This document shows positions 17,388 to 26,072 of a DNA stretch of 64,000 nucleotides, piece after piece. The stretch lies in the NCBI GenBank assembly GCA_038233215.1, contig JBBSML010000010.1:1-64000 (forward strand), in the 5' to 3' direction. Numbering within the stretch: position 1 is the first letter of the stretch; every line of letters starts with the position of its first letter. A program made the position numbers and the translations under genes. Under the pieces are notes generated by a model, which worked only from the letters and a program-made list of their open reading frames with translations, ran no database searches and was not told where the DNA came from. This DNA comes from JACDBZ01 sp038233215 (lineage in GTDB: Bacteria; Chloroflexota; Limnocylindria; QHBO01).

Positions 17388-17410
17388 GGACCCGTCCCAC
17401 GGGGCTAACG
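17388..17410 (-). repeat. CGTTAGCC-type intergenic repeat
   Basis: Read on the minus strand this is CGTTAGCCCCGTGGGACGGG followed by TCC. The same core (CGTTAGCC, then a short CCCG..CGGG stem) recurs at 17495, 17556, 41119 and, inverted, at 48076. It lies in a 340-bp gap (17278-17623) that contains no gene. Confidence 0.6.
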
Positions 17411-17491
17411 ACGAACAGGCGCGGCACAGAGCTGGACTTCACCACGATTTGACCCGCAGGGCGGGCGAAATACCTGCAAGCCTCCCTTCGT

Positions 17492-17591
17492 TGTCCGTTA
17501 GCCACGTGCGACGGGTGAACACACCCGAGAACGGGCCTGCGACCCAGGATTCTGTCCGTTAGCCACGTGCGACGGGTGAACACACCCGAGA
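17492..17591 (+). repeat. Two 39-bp direct copies of the CGTTAGCC-type repeat
   Basis: Identical 39-bp units at 17492-17530 and 17553-17591 (period 61) begin TGTCCGTTAGCCACGTGCGA and run into a CGGGTGAACACACCCG hairpin (CGGGTG / CACCCG). The spacers differ. A partial third TCTGTCC occurs near 17611. The units lie downstream of the sucrase/ferredoxin-like gene in otherwise empty DNA. The stem-loop shape suggests a REP-like or RNA-structural element. Confidence 0.8.
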
Positions 17592-17623
17592 GCGAACCAG
17601 CAACCTCGGGATCTGTCCAAGGG

Positions 17624-18499
17624 TCAGCCGGTGCCCGAGACACGCCAGTGAAGCGGCTCCTCGAGGTCGTCGGCGCGACAGCTGATCGCGCGCGGCGGAT
17701 CGGCGCGCTCCGCGACCAGCTCGAACCGATGCGCCATGCCATCCGGCGTGGTGAGCGTCACCCTCGCGTGATTGACCGCAACCTCGGCGGCCTCGAGACG
17801 GACATCCCCGCAACCGGAGATTCGCCGGCGGATGCGCAGCGCCTGCTCGGCGACCTGCGCGGGAGCCGGCCAGGCTGAGCGCCCACGCAGGAACGACGGA
17901 TCAAGCTGACCGTCGAGAAAGGCATCGGCGAGTCGTGGGCCATCGGCGGCAGTGACGCGCCCGTACACGATTCCGTCGGGAAGGCAGACAAGATTGCCGG
18001 CGAACCGATGCCCGCCGAGATGCGTGCACTCCCACGTGCGCTCGGCATGGTGCAGCGCGAGAGCGGTGATCAAGGCTCGTCCGCGCAGGGCGCAACAGGC
18101 GTCTCGCTTACCGTTGGTGCAGACCAGGAAGATCGGGCCTGCCATGGGGGCACCGAACTCGGAGATTGGCTCATCGGCGACGGAGTCAACCGTCAAATCC
18201 AATGGATGGCGCACGGTGCGGACCGCCATCTCGCGCGTGCGCGTGTCCACCAGCATCACCCGCCGGACGGCGTCCGCGGCGGGATCGCCTTCCCGACGGC
18301 GCACCAGCAGCACCCGAATCCCTCGCTTCCTGGCCGCGCTCGCGAAATCAGCACCGAGCACATCGGTGACCGCCTGGGTCCCCCAGGCACTACGGTCCTC
18401 GACGAGCAGCCATCGAACACGCTGGTCGACGCTGCCGATCATCGGCTCGTCAAGCTCCTCGGCCAGTGCCGAGCAGCGCATCGGTGCCCGCATGGTCAC
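17624..18499 (-). CDS. Sucrase/ferredoxin-like family protein
   Basis: A 291-residue protein with the signatures of the sucraseferredoxin-like family: FLVCTNGKRDACCALRGRAL (cysteines of a thioredoxin-like 2Fe-2S ferredoxin domain, about residues 125-145), WECTHLGGHRFAGNLVCLPDG and YGRV. The upstream SVDQRVRWLLVEDRSAWG matches the N-terminal region of this family. A C-terminal CGD segment (residues about 234-236) may supply another ligand. Its start overlaps the stop of the MFS gene (GTGA at 18499; ATG 18493 is an alternative). It is the last gene of an ArsR-MFS operon. Role unknown, probably redox. Confidence 0.8.
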   Translation of the reverse strand: MTMRAPMRCSALAEELDEPMIGSVDQRVRWLLVEDRSAWGTQAVTDVLGADFASAARKRGIRVLLVRRREGDPAADAVRRVMLVDTRTREMAVRTVRHPLDLTVDSVADEPISEFGAPMAGPIFLVCTNGKRDACCALRGRALITALALHHAERTWECTHLGGHRFAGNLVCLPDGIVYGRVTAADGPRLADAFLDGQLDPSFLRGRSAWPAPAQVAEQALRIRRRISGCGDVRLEAAEVAVNHARVTLTTPDGMAHRFELVAERADPPRAISCRADDLEEPLHWRVSGTG

Positions 18500-19809
18500 G
18501 CCGGATCAGCGTCCGGGATGGACTGGAGCGTGCGAACCGGCGAGAGAAGGACGGGCAGAAAGCCGATGAATGAGCCGATGGCGCCGACCCAGATCGTGGC
18601 CTGCAGCCCGATCCCTCCACCGAGAAGGCCGCCGACGATGGAGCCGACCGGGATCGTCCCCCACACGATGAAGCGCATCGTGGCATTCATGCGGCCGAGC
18701 ATGCGGTCCGGGGTGATCGCCTGGCGCAGGCTGACCTGGTTGATGTTGTAGATCACAGCCGTGGCCGCACCGATGACGCCGCTGGTAATCAGGAACGGGA
18801 TCGGTGCATCCCGCGGAGCGACCGCCACGAAGACCAGGGCCAGCGGACTCGCGAAGGCGCTCCCCACGATGGTGCGTCCCATCCCGAACCGACGCGCCAG
18901 TCGCTCCGCGCTGAGCGCTCCGATGAGCACGCCCAGATTCGCGATTCCGAAGATGATGCCGATCGTGCCCGCGGTGATCCCGAGCTCCTCCACGATATAG
19001 AACAGCAGGATCACCCCGCCGATATTGCCGAACAGGTTGAGCGTCCCGGTGCAGGCGGCGATCGATCGCAGATATCGGTGGCCCAGGACGTACTTCAGCC
19101 CTTCGGTCGCCTCCGTCCGCATCGATGGACGCGGGCCTGTGGCCGGGTCGTGGGCCGGTGGTGGTGGCTCGGGCCGGCGGATGAAGAGCAGCATGACCAC
19201 AGCCCCCATGTACGAGAGCGCATCAAACAGGATCGCGAATGGCGCACGGACGAGCTCGACCAGGAACCCCGCGATTCCCGGACCGATGACCGACGAGGCC
19301 GACACCGACAGCTCGAGCTTGGAATTCCCCTCGACCAGCTGGTCGCGCTCGACGACCGCGGGCAGGTACGACTGGTATGCCACGTCGAAGAAAACCTCGA
19401 GGCAGCCGACGGCAAAGGCGACAACGTAGAGCTGCGGGATGGTGAGCCAGCCACCCACAAAGGCGACAGGGATCGAGGTCAGGAGGAGCGCGCGGCCGAT
19501 ATCGGCGCCGATCAGGATCGGCTGGCGACGCATGCGATCGACCCAGACGCCCGCGGGGATGGTGAGCAGGATGAACGGCAGGAACTGGAAGGTGCCCAGC
19601 AGGCCGATCTGGAACGGCGTTGCCTCCAGCGTCAGGATCGCGACCAGCGGGAGCGCCAGCCCGGTGATCTCGTCGCCGAACTGGCTGATGGTCTGGGCCG
19701 ACCACAGCTTGACGAAGTTACCGTGGCGCCACAACGACGGTCGGCGCGGGGTCGTGGCGGCCACCTCGCCGCGCGACGGCCCGCCAGGCGTCGGTTTCTC
19801 GAGCGACAT
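18496..19809 (-). CDS. MFS transporter (MFS_3/EntS-like)
   Basis: A 437-residue transporter with about 12 membrane segments. Motif-A-like loops GVWVDRMRRQPILIGAD and RLARRFGMGRT flank the helical halves, and NFVKLWSAQTISQFGDEIT at the N-terminus is typical of the enterobactin/macrolide exporter branch. ATG 19809 shares one base with the stop of the upstream ArsR gene (TGATG), so expression is coupled to the regulator. The substrate is not inferable; drug or metabolite export is likely. Confidence 0.88.
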   Translation of the reverse strand: MSLEKPTPGGPSRGEVAATTPRRPSLWRHGNFVKLWSAQTISQFGDEITGLALPLVAILTLEATPFQIGLLGTFQFLPFILLTIPAGVWVDRMRRQPILIGADIGRALLLTSIPVAFVGGWLTIPQLYVVAFAVGCLEVFFDVAYQSYLPAVVERDQLVEGNSKLELSVSASSVIGPGIAGFLVELVRAPFAILFDALSYMGAVVMLLFIRRPEPPPPAHDPATGPRPSMRTEATEGLKYVLGHRYLRSIAACTGTLNLFGNIGGVILLFYIVEELGITAGTIGIIFGIANLGVLIGALSAERLARRFGMGRTIVGSAFASPLALVFVAVAPRDAPIPFLITSGVIGAATAVIYNINQVSLRQAITPDRMLGRMNATMRFIVWGTIPVGSIVGGLLGGGIGLQATIWVGAIGSFIGFLPVLLSPVRTLQSIPDADPA

Positions 19810-20369
19810 CAGCCGCCCTCCCGCGTGGCGCCCGCCCAATCCGGGACATAGACGGCCGCCACGAAGCCGAACGTCTCTCCCTCGTCGGGCGCACCGTCCG
19901 CGAATTCTCCCGCGAGCGCCTTGACCAGGTTCGCAAAGCGCCGCGCACGCTCCGCGGGCATCCGGGCGCGCACCACGATCGACATCGATGGATCGTCGGT
20001 CTCGCTGCCCTGACCCGGCCTGGCCTCGGCGATGGCCTGGCGCAGTGGCATGTGGGTGGCCGAGGGCTTGCCCGCCGCCGGACCGATGCGTTCCCGGTCG
20101 CCCTCCTGGAGACGAAACTGGCGAGCGACCCGTGCGTAGTGCTTCTCAACCACGCCGCGCACCCGCTGCGTCTCGGCGATTCGGACCAGGCCGGCGGCGT
20201 GCAGGACCCGCACGTGGTGCGCCATGGTCCCCTTCGTCGCGCCGAGCGCACGGGCCAGCTCCTGGACGCTCGCCGGACCCTCGAGCAGGACACCGAGAAC
20301 CCGCCACCGCGTGGCGTCACCCAACGCATGCAGCTGATCCGGGCGAGAGATGGTCAGGTGATCGTCCAT
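19809..20369 (-). CDS. ArsR-type winged-helix regulator
   Basis: A 186-residue protein. The N-terminal winged helix (residues about 8-75) reads LHALGDATRWRVLGVLLEGP, VQELARALGATKGTMAHHV and RVLHAAGLVRIAETQRVRG. The C-terminal half is variable and may sense a ligand. No metal-binding Cys cluster is seen, so it is not a classical arsenic sensor. It is first in an operon with an MFS exporter and the sucrase/ferredoxin-like gene, whose expression it probably represses from the AT-rich region upstream. Confidence 0.85.
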   Translation of the reverse strand: MDDHLTISRPDQLHALGDATRWRVLGVLLEGPASVQELARALGATKGTMAHHVRVLHAAGLVRIAETQRVRGVVEKHYARVARQFRLQEGDRERIGPAAGKPSATHMPLRQAIAEARPGQGSETDDPSMSIVVRARMPAERARRFANLVKALAGEFADGAPDEGETFGFVAAVYVPDWAGATREGG

Positions 20370-20430
20370 GTTCTGCTCATAATGATTCGAAACCGTTGAT
20401 TGATCGATTTCTATCGCATCATTAGAGCAC
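20370..20430 (-). promoter_or_regulatory. AT-rich promoter/operator of the ArsR-MFS operon
   Basis: This short AT-rich stretch stands out in GC-rich surroundings. AATGAT (20381-20386) and ATCATT (about 20418-20423) are inverted copies, and TGATTGATCGATTT between them contains further dyads. On the minus strand TCATTATG, just before the gene start, can serve as a -10 box. Autoregulation by the adjacent ArsR protein is inferred. Confidence 0.5.
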
Positions 20431-20445
20431 CGATGTCAAGCCTGC

Positions 20446-21099
20446 TCAGTCGCGCCGCTGCGCAATGGTCAGGCCGTCGCCAAGGGACAGGATCACGTGG
20501 TCGACCCGCTCGTCCGCCGCGATCTTCTCGTTGAGCGCGCGGATCGCACGCACCGACTCATTGTCCACGGATGGGTCGGCCACATCGCCGCTCCACAGGA
20601 CGTTGTCGATCAGGATCAGGCCGCCCGGGCGCACCAAGCGCAGGCAGCCCTCGTAGTAGGCGTGGTAGCCAGGCTTGTCAGCATCGATGAACGCGAGGTC
20701 GAAGCTGGCGTCATCGAGGGTTTCCAAGGTTGCGGCCGCAGGTGCCAGGCGCAACTCCACCTTCTCTTCGACGCCTGCATCGGCCCACGCGCGCCGTGCG
20801 ATATCGGTCCATTCTCTGCTGACGTCACAGCACACCATTCGGCCGTCGGGCGGCAGAGCGAGTGCCATGACGGTCGAGCTGTAGCCGGTGAACGTGCCGA
20901 TCTCGAGGATGCGCTGCGCGCCGGTGGCCTGCACCAGGAGCGCCATGAATGCGCCCTGATCCGGCCCGATCTGCATGTTCGATTCAGGCAGCTTCATCGT
21001 CGTTGCGCGCAGCGCCGCCAACACGGGATGCTCACGGACGCCGAGCCGATGGACGTACTCGACCAGGTTGTCGGTCATTGTCAGGGTGCGGTTCGTCAT
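20446..21099 (-). CDS. Class I SAM-dependent O-methyltransferase (family 3)
   Basis: A 217-residue enzyme of the caffeoyl-CoA/catechol O-methyltransferase family. The SAM motif I is RILEIGTFTGYSSTVMALAL; metal- and substrate-binding residues are in DLAFIDADKPGYHAYYEGCL and LILIDNVLWSGDV, and QIGPDQGAFMALLV is the helix before motif I. ATG 21099 is preferred over GTG 21105: it has a TACCAT box 8 bases upstream. It probably methylates a catechol-like hydroxyl group in a divalent-metal-dependent way. No pathway partner is adjacent. Confidence 0.9.
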   Translation of the reverse strand: MTNRTLTMTDNLVEYVHRLGVREHPVLAALRATTMKLPESNMQIGPDQGAFMALLVQATGAQRILEIGTFTGYSSTVMALALPPDGRMVCCDVSREWTDIARRAWADAGVEEKVELRLAPAAATLETLDDASFDLAFIDADKPGYHAYYEGCLRLVRPGGLILIDNVLWSGDVADPSVDNESVRAIRALNEKIAADERVDHVILSLGDGLTIAQRRD

Positions 21100-21179
21100 G
21101 GTCACCGATGGTACGCCGTCCGGCGCGACCGCCGCGCCAACCCCCGCTGAGGGGCGTCCGTCGCGGCGGAGCGGAGCGG

Positions 21180-22112
21180 CTACGCGCCGAGGAGCGAGGT
21201 GTCGCGGTGCGTGGAGGGAACGTCTGCGCCGTCCAGCCAGCGCAGTACGTAGTACTCGGTGGCGATCGCCTGGTGGGCGAGGTCGTCGGGCAGGTCCAGC
21301 AGCCAGCCGAGGTCCTGACGTTGAGTCTTGTGGCAGTCCATGCTGCTTCGCTTCGCTTCGACAAAGGCGGAGACGTCGATGCGGGTCGTGACATCGGCCT
21401 CGCTGCGGCCGAAGTCGAGCGCGTCGCTCTCCTCCGCCTCGATGGCGTCGCTCACCTGCGATAGCGCGGCCGCATTCGTCGGGTTGAGCTCGCCGGCGGG
21501 CGGCGACACGACCCGGTCAAGATCCCACGGCAGAGCGATCCCTCGCTCCTGCATGGCCGTCATCAGTTCGAACCAACGCTCCCGCACGAATGCAAGCTCG
21601 TAAAATCGCGCGACTGCCCACGGTTGATTCACCGATGCCTGGTACGCCTGGCGCGCAACGCGTGCCGCGTTGATGTGGTCGGGATGCCCGTAGTTGCCGT
21701 TTTCGTCGTAGCTCACGATCACGGACGGCCGAGCCATGCGCACGATCGCCATCAACCGCTCAGTCGCGTCGTCGAGATCGGCCTGCCAGAAGCAATCCGG
21801 GTGAGCGTTGGCATCGGTCCCGATCATGCCGGAGTCGCGGTAGCCGAGCACGTGATGGTGAATCGCACCGTGTCCCAGCGCCGAGACCGAGCAGTCGAGC
21901 TCAGATGCCCGGATCTCGGCGAGGCGAGGTCGCGCCTCCTCCGGGTCGAGGTTGGGATCGTGAACCTCGCCCTCGGCGCCATCGGTGCAGGTCACGAGAT
22001 CGACGCGGACTCCCTCGGCGACAAGGCGCGCGATGGTGCCCCCGGTGCCCATCGACTCGTCGTCGGGGTGCGCGTGGACGAAGAGAACGCCGCCGGTTAC
22101 CTCAGCCTGCAT
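21180..22112 (-). CDS. PIG-L family deacetylase (MshB/Mca-like)
   Basis: A 310-residue zinc hydrolase of the LmbE/PIG-L family. Zinc motifs VHAHPDDESMGTGGT (AHPDDE) and NYGHPDHINAARVA (HPDH) are present, with TCTDGAEGE between. Length and layout resemble mycothiol biosynthesis deacetylase MshB and mycothiol conjugate amidase Mca; LmbE-type N-acetylglucosamine deacetylases are usually shorter. No other mycothiol gene is in the window, so the substrate stays open. Its first 11 bases overlap the end of the broken patatin gene upstream. Confidence 0.87.
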   Translation of the reverse strand: MQAEVTGGVLFVHAHPDDESMGTGGTIARLVAEGVRVDLVTCTDGAEGEVHDPNLDPEEARPRLAEIRASELDCSVSALGHGAIHHHVLGYRDSGMIGTDANAHPDCFWQADLDDATERLMAIVRMARPSVIVSYDENGNYGHPDHINAARVARQAYQASVNQPWAVARFYELAFVRERWFELMTAMQERGIALPWDLDRVVSPPAGELNPTNAAALSQVSDAIEAEESDALDFGRSEADVTTRIDVSAFVEAKRSSMDCHKTQRQDLGWLLDLPDDLAHQAIATEYYVLRWLDGADVPSTHRDTSLLGA

Positions 22113-22787
22113 GGCGCAAAGCCTCTCTGCTGCTCAACGCGCCGATGGTAGCGAGTGCCAGCCGAGCATCGCGCTCCCCAATGGCGATGGCGTCCGATAC
22201 GCGACCGAACTGGAGCGCATTCATACGGCCAAGGCGCGGCGCGATCAGGAGATCCGGCGACAGATGCACGACCGGATCTGCCCAGCGCCCGGTCAGCAGC
22301 GCGAGGTAGCGACGCGCAGTCAGTCGATCCTGGACGGTGCCGACGCCCAGCCGAGCTGAGACAGCCCTTAGAAACGCGGCACCGGCACGGCTGGCCAGAA
22401 AGGACGGCTTCGGAATGTCAGCCAGGACACCGATGACTGGCAGCGCGGCATCCCACGCCCGAGCGAGGGTGACCGGGATGCCCTCCCACGGACCCGCATC
22501 GCACCAGACGCCATGGGAATCGCGCCGCGGCGGGAAAAAGAAAGGCACGGCGATGCTCACCTCCAGGGCATCGACCAGACGTCCACGGGTGATCAGGCGC
22601 GGCGTCCCGGCAACAAGGTCATAGGTGGTGACGCCGAGCGGCATGGGAAGATCCTCGATCCGCGGGTCACCGAGCTCTCGGGAGAGATGCTCGAGCACCG
22701 GCCATGGATCGCCACCCCGACGTGTGCCCATCCGCGGGCGCCGCCGCCTCCGAGGGCCAACGTAAAGCCGTTGCTGAAGGTGCTCAC
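22102..22787 (-). pseudogene. Patatin-like phospholipase, internally deleted and frameshifted
   Basis: The N-terminus from 22787 is MSTFSNGFTLALGGGGARGW followed by AHVGV, the oxyanion-hole glycine motif of patatins. Directly after this, near 22705, the reading continues in another frame as DPWPVLEHLSRELGD, then ITRGRLVDALEVSIAVPFFFPP and VWCDAGPWEGIPV, the D-G-(A/G) catalytic-Asp region. The segment that should hold the nucleophile elbow GxSxG is missing. An internal deletion that also shifts the frame explains this. The intact downstream part still overlaps the PIG-L start, so the gene was probably in the same operon. Confidence 0.75.
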
Positions 22788-22796
22788 GGCATCGGC

Positions 22797-23132
22797 TCAG
22801 GTCCCCGCCGCATGCTCCGCGCACTCGCACGATCCGCGCAGCTTCGTATACGTGAAGAGTCCGGTGTCGTGGCCATCGGCCCAGATTGGGGCCAGCGCGT
22901 AGCGGCCGATCCAACGCAGCTCGTTCATGTGCGTCTGCTGCTCGTCGAAGAACGTCTCGAGGGTGACGACGCCGGGCAGGCTTCCCTCACCGGCGCAGAG
23001 CGCGCACGGACACGCGCGCCGCAGAGCGAGCCACGACCATTCACCGAGATGACCGTCATCCCATCGAATCCGCATGCGCCGCGCGGTCTCGTCGAGCTCG
23101 ACGCCAACGGGGTTCACGATATCTGCGGGCAT
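22797..23132 (-). CDS. DUF971 domain protein
   Basis: A 111-residue protein of the DUF971 / gamma-butyrobetaine-hydroxylase N-terminal-like family: VELDETARRMRIRWDDGHLGEW, LALRRACPCALC and YALAPIWADGHDTGLFTYTKLR. The CPCALC and CEC cysteines could bind zinc or an iron-sulfur cluster. ATG 23132 shares a base with the stop of the preceding propeller gene (TGATG), making it the third gene of a coupled operon after the DMT exporter. Function unknown. Confidence 0.85.
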   Translation of the reverse strand: MPADIVNPVGVELDETARRMRIRWDDGHLGEWSWLALRRACPCALCAGEGSLPGVVTLETFFDEQQTHMNELRWIGRYALAPIWADGHDTGLFTYTKLRGSCECAEHAAGT

Positions 23133-24904
23133 CAGTCCCTCCAAAGAGTGTGCGAGCCGCGCCACTCGGCGCCGAATGCCGCTCCGGTCGCGGTCAGCTG
23201 CCGAGGATCCTCCTCGTTGAGGTCCCACAGGAACAGGTCCTGGAGTACGCCTGCACCCGCGTTCGACCGACTGGCGGTAAAGACCACGCGCTCGCCATCC
23301 GGGGCCCAGCGGATGTGGCTCACGCGCCCTTCGACCGTTGTCGTGACGAGCTCCTCGTCCGCCTCGTCGACGAGTGCGAGGGTACTCGATCCCTCTTCGA
23401 AGCGCGTCGTGATCCGGTTCTCGGCATCAGGTGCCCAGAGCGTGGGACGGTCATCCTCCTCGAGCTCGGTCACCGAACCGTCCTCAGGGTCAATGTCCCA
23501 GATTCCTGCGCCAAGCGCCCAGAAGCGGAGCATCCCTCCGTCCACCCAGTACAGGCGCACGGCACCACCCTCATCGGTGAAGTGGGCCTCTGACAGTGCG
23601 TCCTCCTCGCCGATGTCCGGACGCTGGTATCTCGGCGCGGCGAGCGCCGTCTCGTTCCCGCTGTCAAAGTTGATCTCCAGGATCCTTGCCACGTCGTTCG
23701 CTCCATCCTGCGTCACGCGCACCGCGTACAGGGTCGATGCATCTGCGCCGAAGGTGATGGTGCTGATCCCATCGGCCATCCGGCGTTTCTCCTTCCCCGG
23801 CTCGATCGATACGAGCACATCGGCGAGCAGGCCGGCTCCGACAGTGCCGTCGGGCGACCATGCGTAGCGACGCACGTCGAGGCTGGGGTCCTGTGCCAGC
23901 ACCAGTTGCGTGTCCTCGCCCTGGGTGAAGTCACGCCTGAGCAGGTAGATCGGCGCAAGCGCGGCGCTCCGGCCCTGGTAGACCATCTCGAGAGCCCCGT
24001 ACACCGGGACGGGAACCGGCGTCGGTGTCGTCTCAAGGCTTGGGGTGACGGTCGGGCTGGGAGCCTCGGTCCGCGTCGGCACGGACGTGGGCGAAAGGGA
24101 ATGCGATGGCGAAGGGGAGGGCGAAGTGTTGGCGACCATGTCCGCGCTCGGAAGAACGGTGAGGCCGGAGCCCGATGGCACGGCGCCGGTGCTTCCCAGC
24201 GAGGCGTCCCCCGCAAAGATGAGCGCCAGGAGCACGATGACCATACCGGCGAGCAACAGGATGATGCCGATGAGCCACGGGACCGCCTGCTCCGCCGTCG
24301 ATGCCGGCTCGTCCGCGTCGGCATCGACGTCGGCCTGCTGGGCCAACGAAACCCTGACCCGACCGACGGCCGGATCCAGGTCGGCCACCCGGTCCGGCGC
24401 GACCGCTTCAGGCGGCGACCACGACGCTGGCAGCACCTGGGTTGCCTCGCCGCGAACGGGCCATGCCGGCTCCGTGCTCCGCATCGGCTCCGTGTCAGGC
24501 TGGGCCTCCGGCTCGGACGGTCGGATTGCAGGATGTGCCCAGACATCATCCGGAGCCGCATCCTCCGGCGCGGAGGGAGTCCAGGCTGGCGCGGAGGGAG
24601 TCCAGGCTGGCGCGGACCATGGAGGATCGGCCGATGCGATTGCCGGCGATTCGTCGGTCCAGGACTCGGCCCACGGGTCGTTGACCTTGAGGGCTGCTTC
24701 GTCGGGGAGATAATCATCGAATGGGGTGTCGGCTGCGGGCCATGCCGCCCATCCGGACGACGCGTCCGGATGCGGGTCAGGCCACGGATCATCGGCGGGC
24801 CAACCCTCGGTCTCCTGGCCCTCGGCGGACGGATCGGGACGGTCGTCACTCGACCAGCTGTCCTCTGGATCACGGGCCGGCGCCCGATCCTGTGGTCCGC
24901 TCAT
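23132..24904 (-). CDS. Membrane-anchored beta-propeller-like protein
   Basis: A 590-residue protein of unusual architecture. Residues 1-210 are acidic, Trp/Pro-rich and disordered (cytoplasmic), with a 7-residue tandem repeat APAWTPS. One membrane helix follows (WLIGIILLLAGMVIVLLALIF). Next is a Ser/Pro/Thr linker of about 60 residues, then an extracytoplasmic domain of about 280 residues with repeats such as YAWSPDGT, RRMADGISTITFG and IRWAPDGERVVFTASRS, resembling TolB/WD40-like propeller blades. It is coupled to the DMT transporter upstream (ATGA, 24901-24904) and to DUF971 downstream. Function unknown; ligand or peptidoglycan sensing is a possibility. Confidence 0.82.
   Translation of the reverse strand: MSGPQDRAPARDPEDSWSSDDRPDPSAEGQETEGWPADDPWPDPHPDASSGWAAWPAADTPFDDYLPDEAALKVNDPWAESWTDESPAIASADPPWSAPAWTPSAPAWTPSAPEDAAPDDVWAHPAIRPSEPEAQPDTEPMRSTEPAWPVRGEATQVLPASWSPPEAVAPDRVADLDPAVGRVRVSLAQQADVDADADEPASTAEQAVPWLIGIILLLAGMVIVLLALIFAGDASLGSTGAVPSGSGLTVLPSADMVANTSPSPSPSHSLSPTSVPTRTEAPSPTVTPSLETTPTPVPVPVYGALEMVYQGRSAALAPIYLLRRDFTQGEDTQLVLAQDPSLDVRRYAWSPDGTVGAGLLADVLVSIEPGKEKRRMADGISTITFGADASTLYAVRVTQDGANDVARILEINFDSGNETALAAPRYQRPDIGEEDALSEAHFTDEGGAVRLYWVDGGMLRFWALGAGIWDIDPEDGSVTELEEDDRPTLWAPDAENRITTRFEEGSSTLALVDEADEELVTTTVEGRVSHIRWAPDGERVVFTASRSNAGAGVLQDLFLWDLNEEDPRQLTATGAAFGAEWRGSHTLWRD
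24567..24608. repeat. 21-bp tandem duplication inside the propeller-protein gene
   Basis: A 21-bp unit is present twice head to tail (24567-24587 and 24588-24608), giving a repeated 7-residue APAWTPS in the disordered N-terminal region. It keeps the reading frame and is probably replication slippage in low-complexity sequence. Confidence 0.85.
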
Positions 24905-25824
24905 TCGCGAGCTCCGCTCGGTACTCGGCTTGCGGCCGCATCATACCGAAGCGTCACGACAATGATGCCCATCAGCACCAGCACGGTGCCGAGGATGAGG
25001 CGGACGTCCATCCGCTCGCCGAGAAGCAGCACACCGAGCGCCACCCCGACCACGGGGAACATGAAGGTGACCATCGCGGCGACGGTGGCGCCCAGGTGCT
25101 CGATGAGAAAGAAGAAGCAGACATACGCGACGAATGACCCCAGGACACCCAGCCAGGCGACCGCCAGGATCGTATCGGGCTGCGTCGGGAGGATCACGCC
25201 GCCATCGGTGATCAGGGCGAGCACGGCGGTATCGAACGCCGCGAACACGAGGGTGCCTGCGGCGACCACGTACCGATGCGTCGAGCGGATCCGGTGCCGG
25301 GCATACGAAGCCCCGACCGCATAGCTGAGTGCGGCCAGCACCACGGCGCCCGCGCCGAGGAGCCCGGACGCATCGGCGCGCAAGTCAAGCTCACGACTGG
25401 CGAGGAGGACGGCGCCGAGAAATCCCAGCAGGAGACCGCCAACCCGAAGCGCGGTGACCGGCTCCACGCGCAGCGCAACGCCGGCGATGAGCAGGCTGAA
25501 GATGGGCGTCAGCGAATTGAGGACCGCCGCCGTGCCCGAATCCACGAACTGCTCGCCCCAGCTGATCAGGAAGATCGGGATCGCGGCGTTGACCGCCCCC
25601 AGCACGAAGAGCGGTAACCATTCGCGTGCTCGCCGCGGCATCGGCACCCGTATATACGCGAGCAGCGCGAGCATGCCGACGGCACCCAGGCCCATGCGCA
25701 GAGCGACGAGACTGGCCGGTGGGATCTCTTCGACCGCGACCTTGATCCAGGCGAATGACGAGCCCCAGATCAATCCGAGCAGCACGAAGGCAACGGGCAG
25801 AAGCCAGCGGGGACGAACGGACAT
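24901..25824 (-). CDS. EamA/DMT-family transporter
   Basis: A 307-residue membrane protein with ten hydrophobic helices in two EamA repeats. Landmarks are LLGLIWGSSFAWIKVAVEEIP at the start, ALRMGLGA, SLTPIFSLLIAGVALRVEPV and, in the second repeat, MFPVVGVALGVLLLGERMD. Such proteins usually export amino acids or metabolites. A TACCCT box 7 bases before ATG 25824 suggests a leaderless operon mRNA that continues through the propeller and DUF971 genes. Confidence 0.9.
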   Translation of the reverse strand: MSVRPRWLLPVAFVLLGLIWGSSFAWIKVAVEEIPPASLVALRMGLGAVGMLALLAYIRVPMPRRAREWLPLFVLGAVNAAIPIFLISWGEQFVDSGTAAVLNSLTPIFSLLIAGVALRVEPVTALRVGGLLLGFLGAVLLASRELDLRADASGLLGAGAVVLAALSYAVGASYARHRIRSTHRYVVAAGTLVFAAFDTAVLALITDGGVILPTQPDTILAVAWLGVLGSFVAYVCFFFLIEHLGATVAAMVTFMFPVVGVALGVLLLGERMDVRLILGTVLVLMGIIVVTLRYDAAASRVPSGARE

Positions 25825-25842
25825 CCCCCAAAGGGTAGCCGA

Positions 25843-26046
25843 TCAGTCGGAAGCGGCCCACATGACGAGTCCGACCGTGAAGACGCCGAGAACGAGACCG
25901 ACGAAGGCGGCCGTGCCCTCGGGTCCCTCACCGCCGACGGTGGGCGCCAGCCCGTCGATCACGCCGAGGCCGATGGCCATGTAGCCCAACCAGAGGACGG
26001 TGGCCACGGCCGCGATGATCCCGCGTTTGCTTCGATCTCGAACCAT
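25843..26046 (-). CDS. Small two-helix membrane protein
   Basis: A 67-residue protein with a basic start (MVRDRSKRG), a helix IIAAVATVLWLGYMAIGLGV, a short GEGPEG loop and a second helix AAFVGLVLGVFTVGLVMWAA. No family is recognised. It lies between the DtxR regulator and the DMT exporter on the same strand. The clear amphipathic layout and codon pattern make it a likely real gene of unknown function. Confidence 0.65.
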   Translation of the reverse strand: MVRDRSKRGIIAAVATVLWLGYMAIGLGVIDGLAPTVGGEGPEGTAAFVGLVLGVFTVGLVMWAASD

Positions 26047-26072
26047 GCTGCGCCGAATCCTAGCAGACCGAT

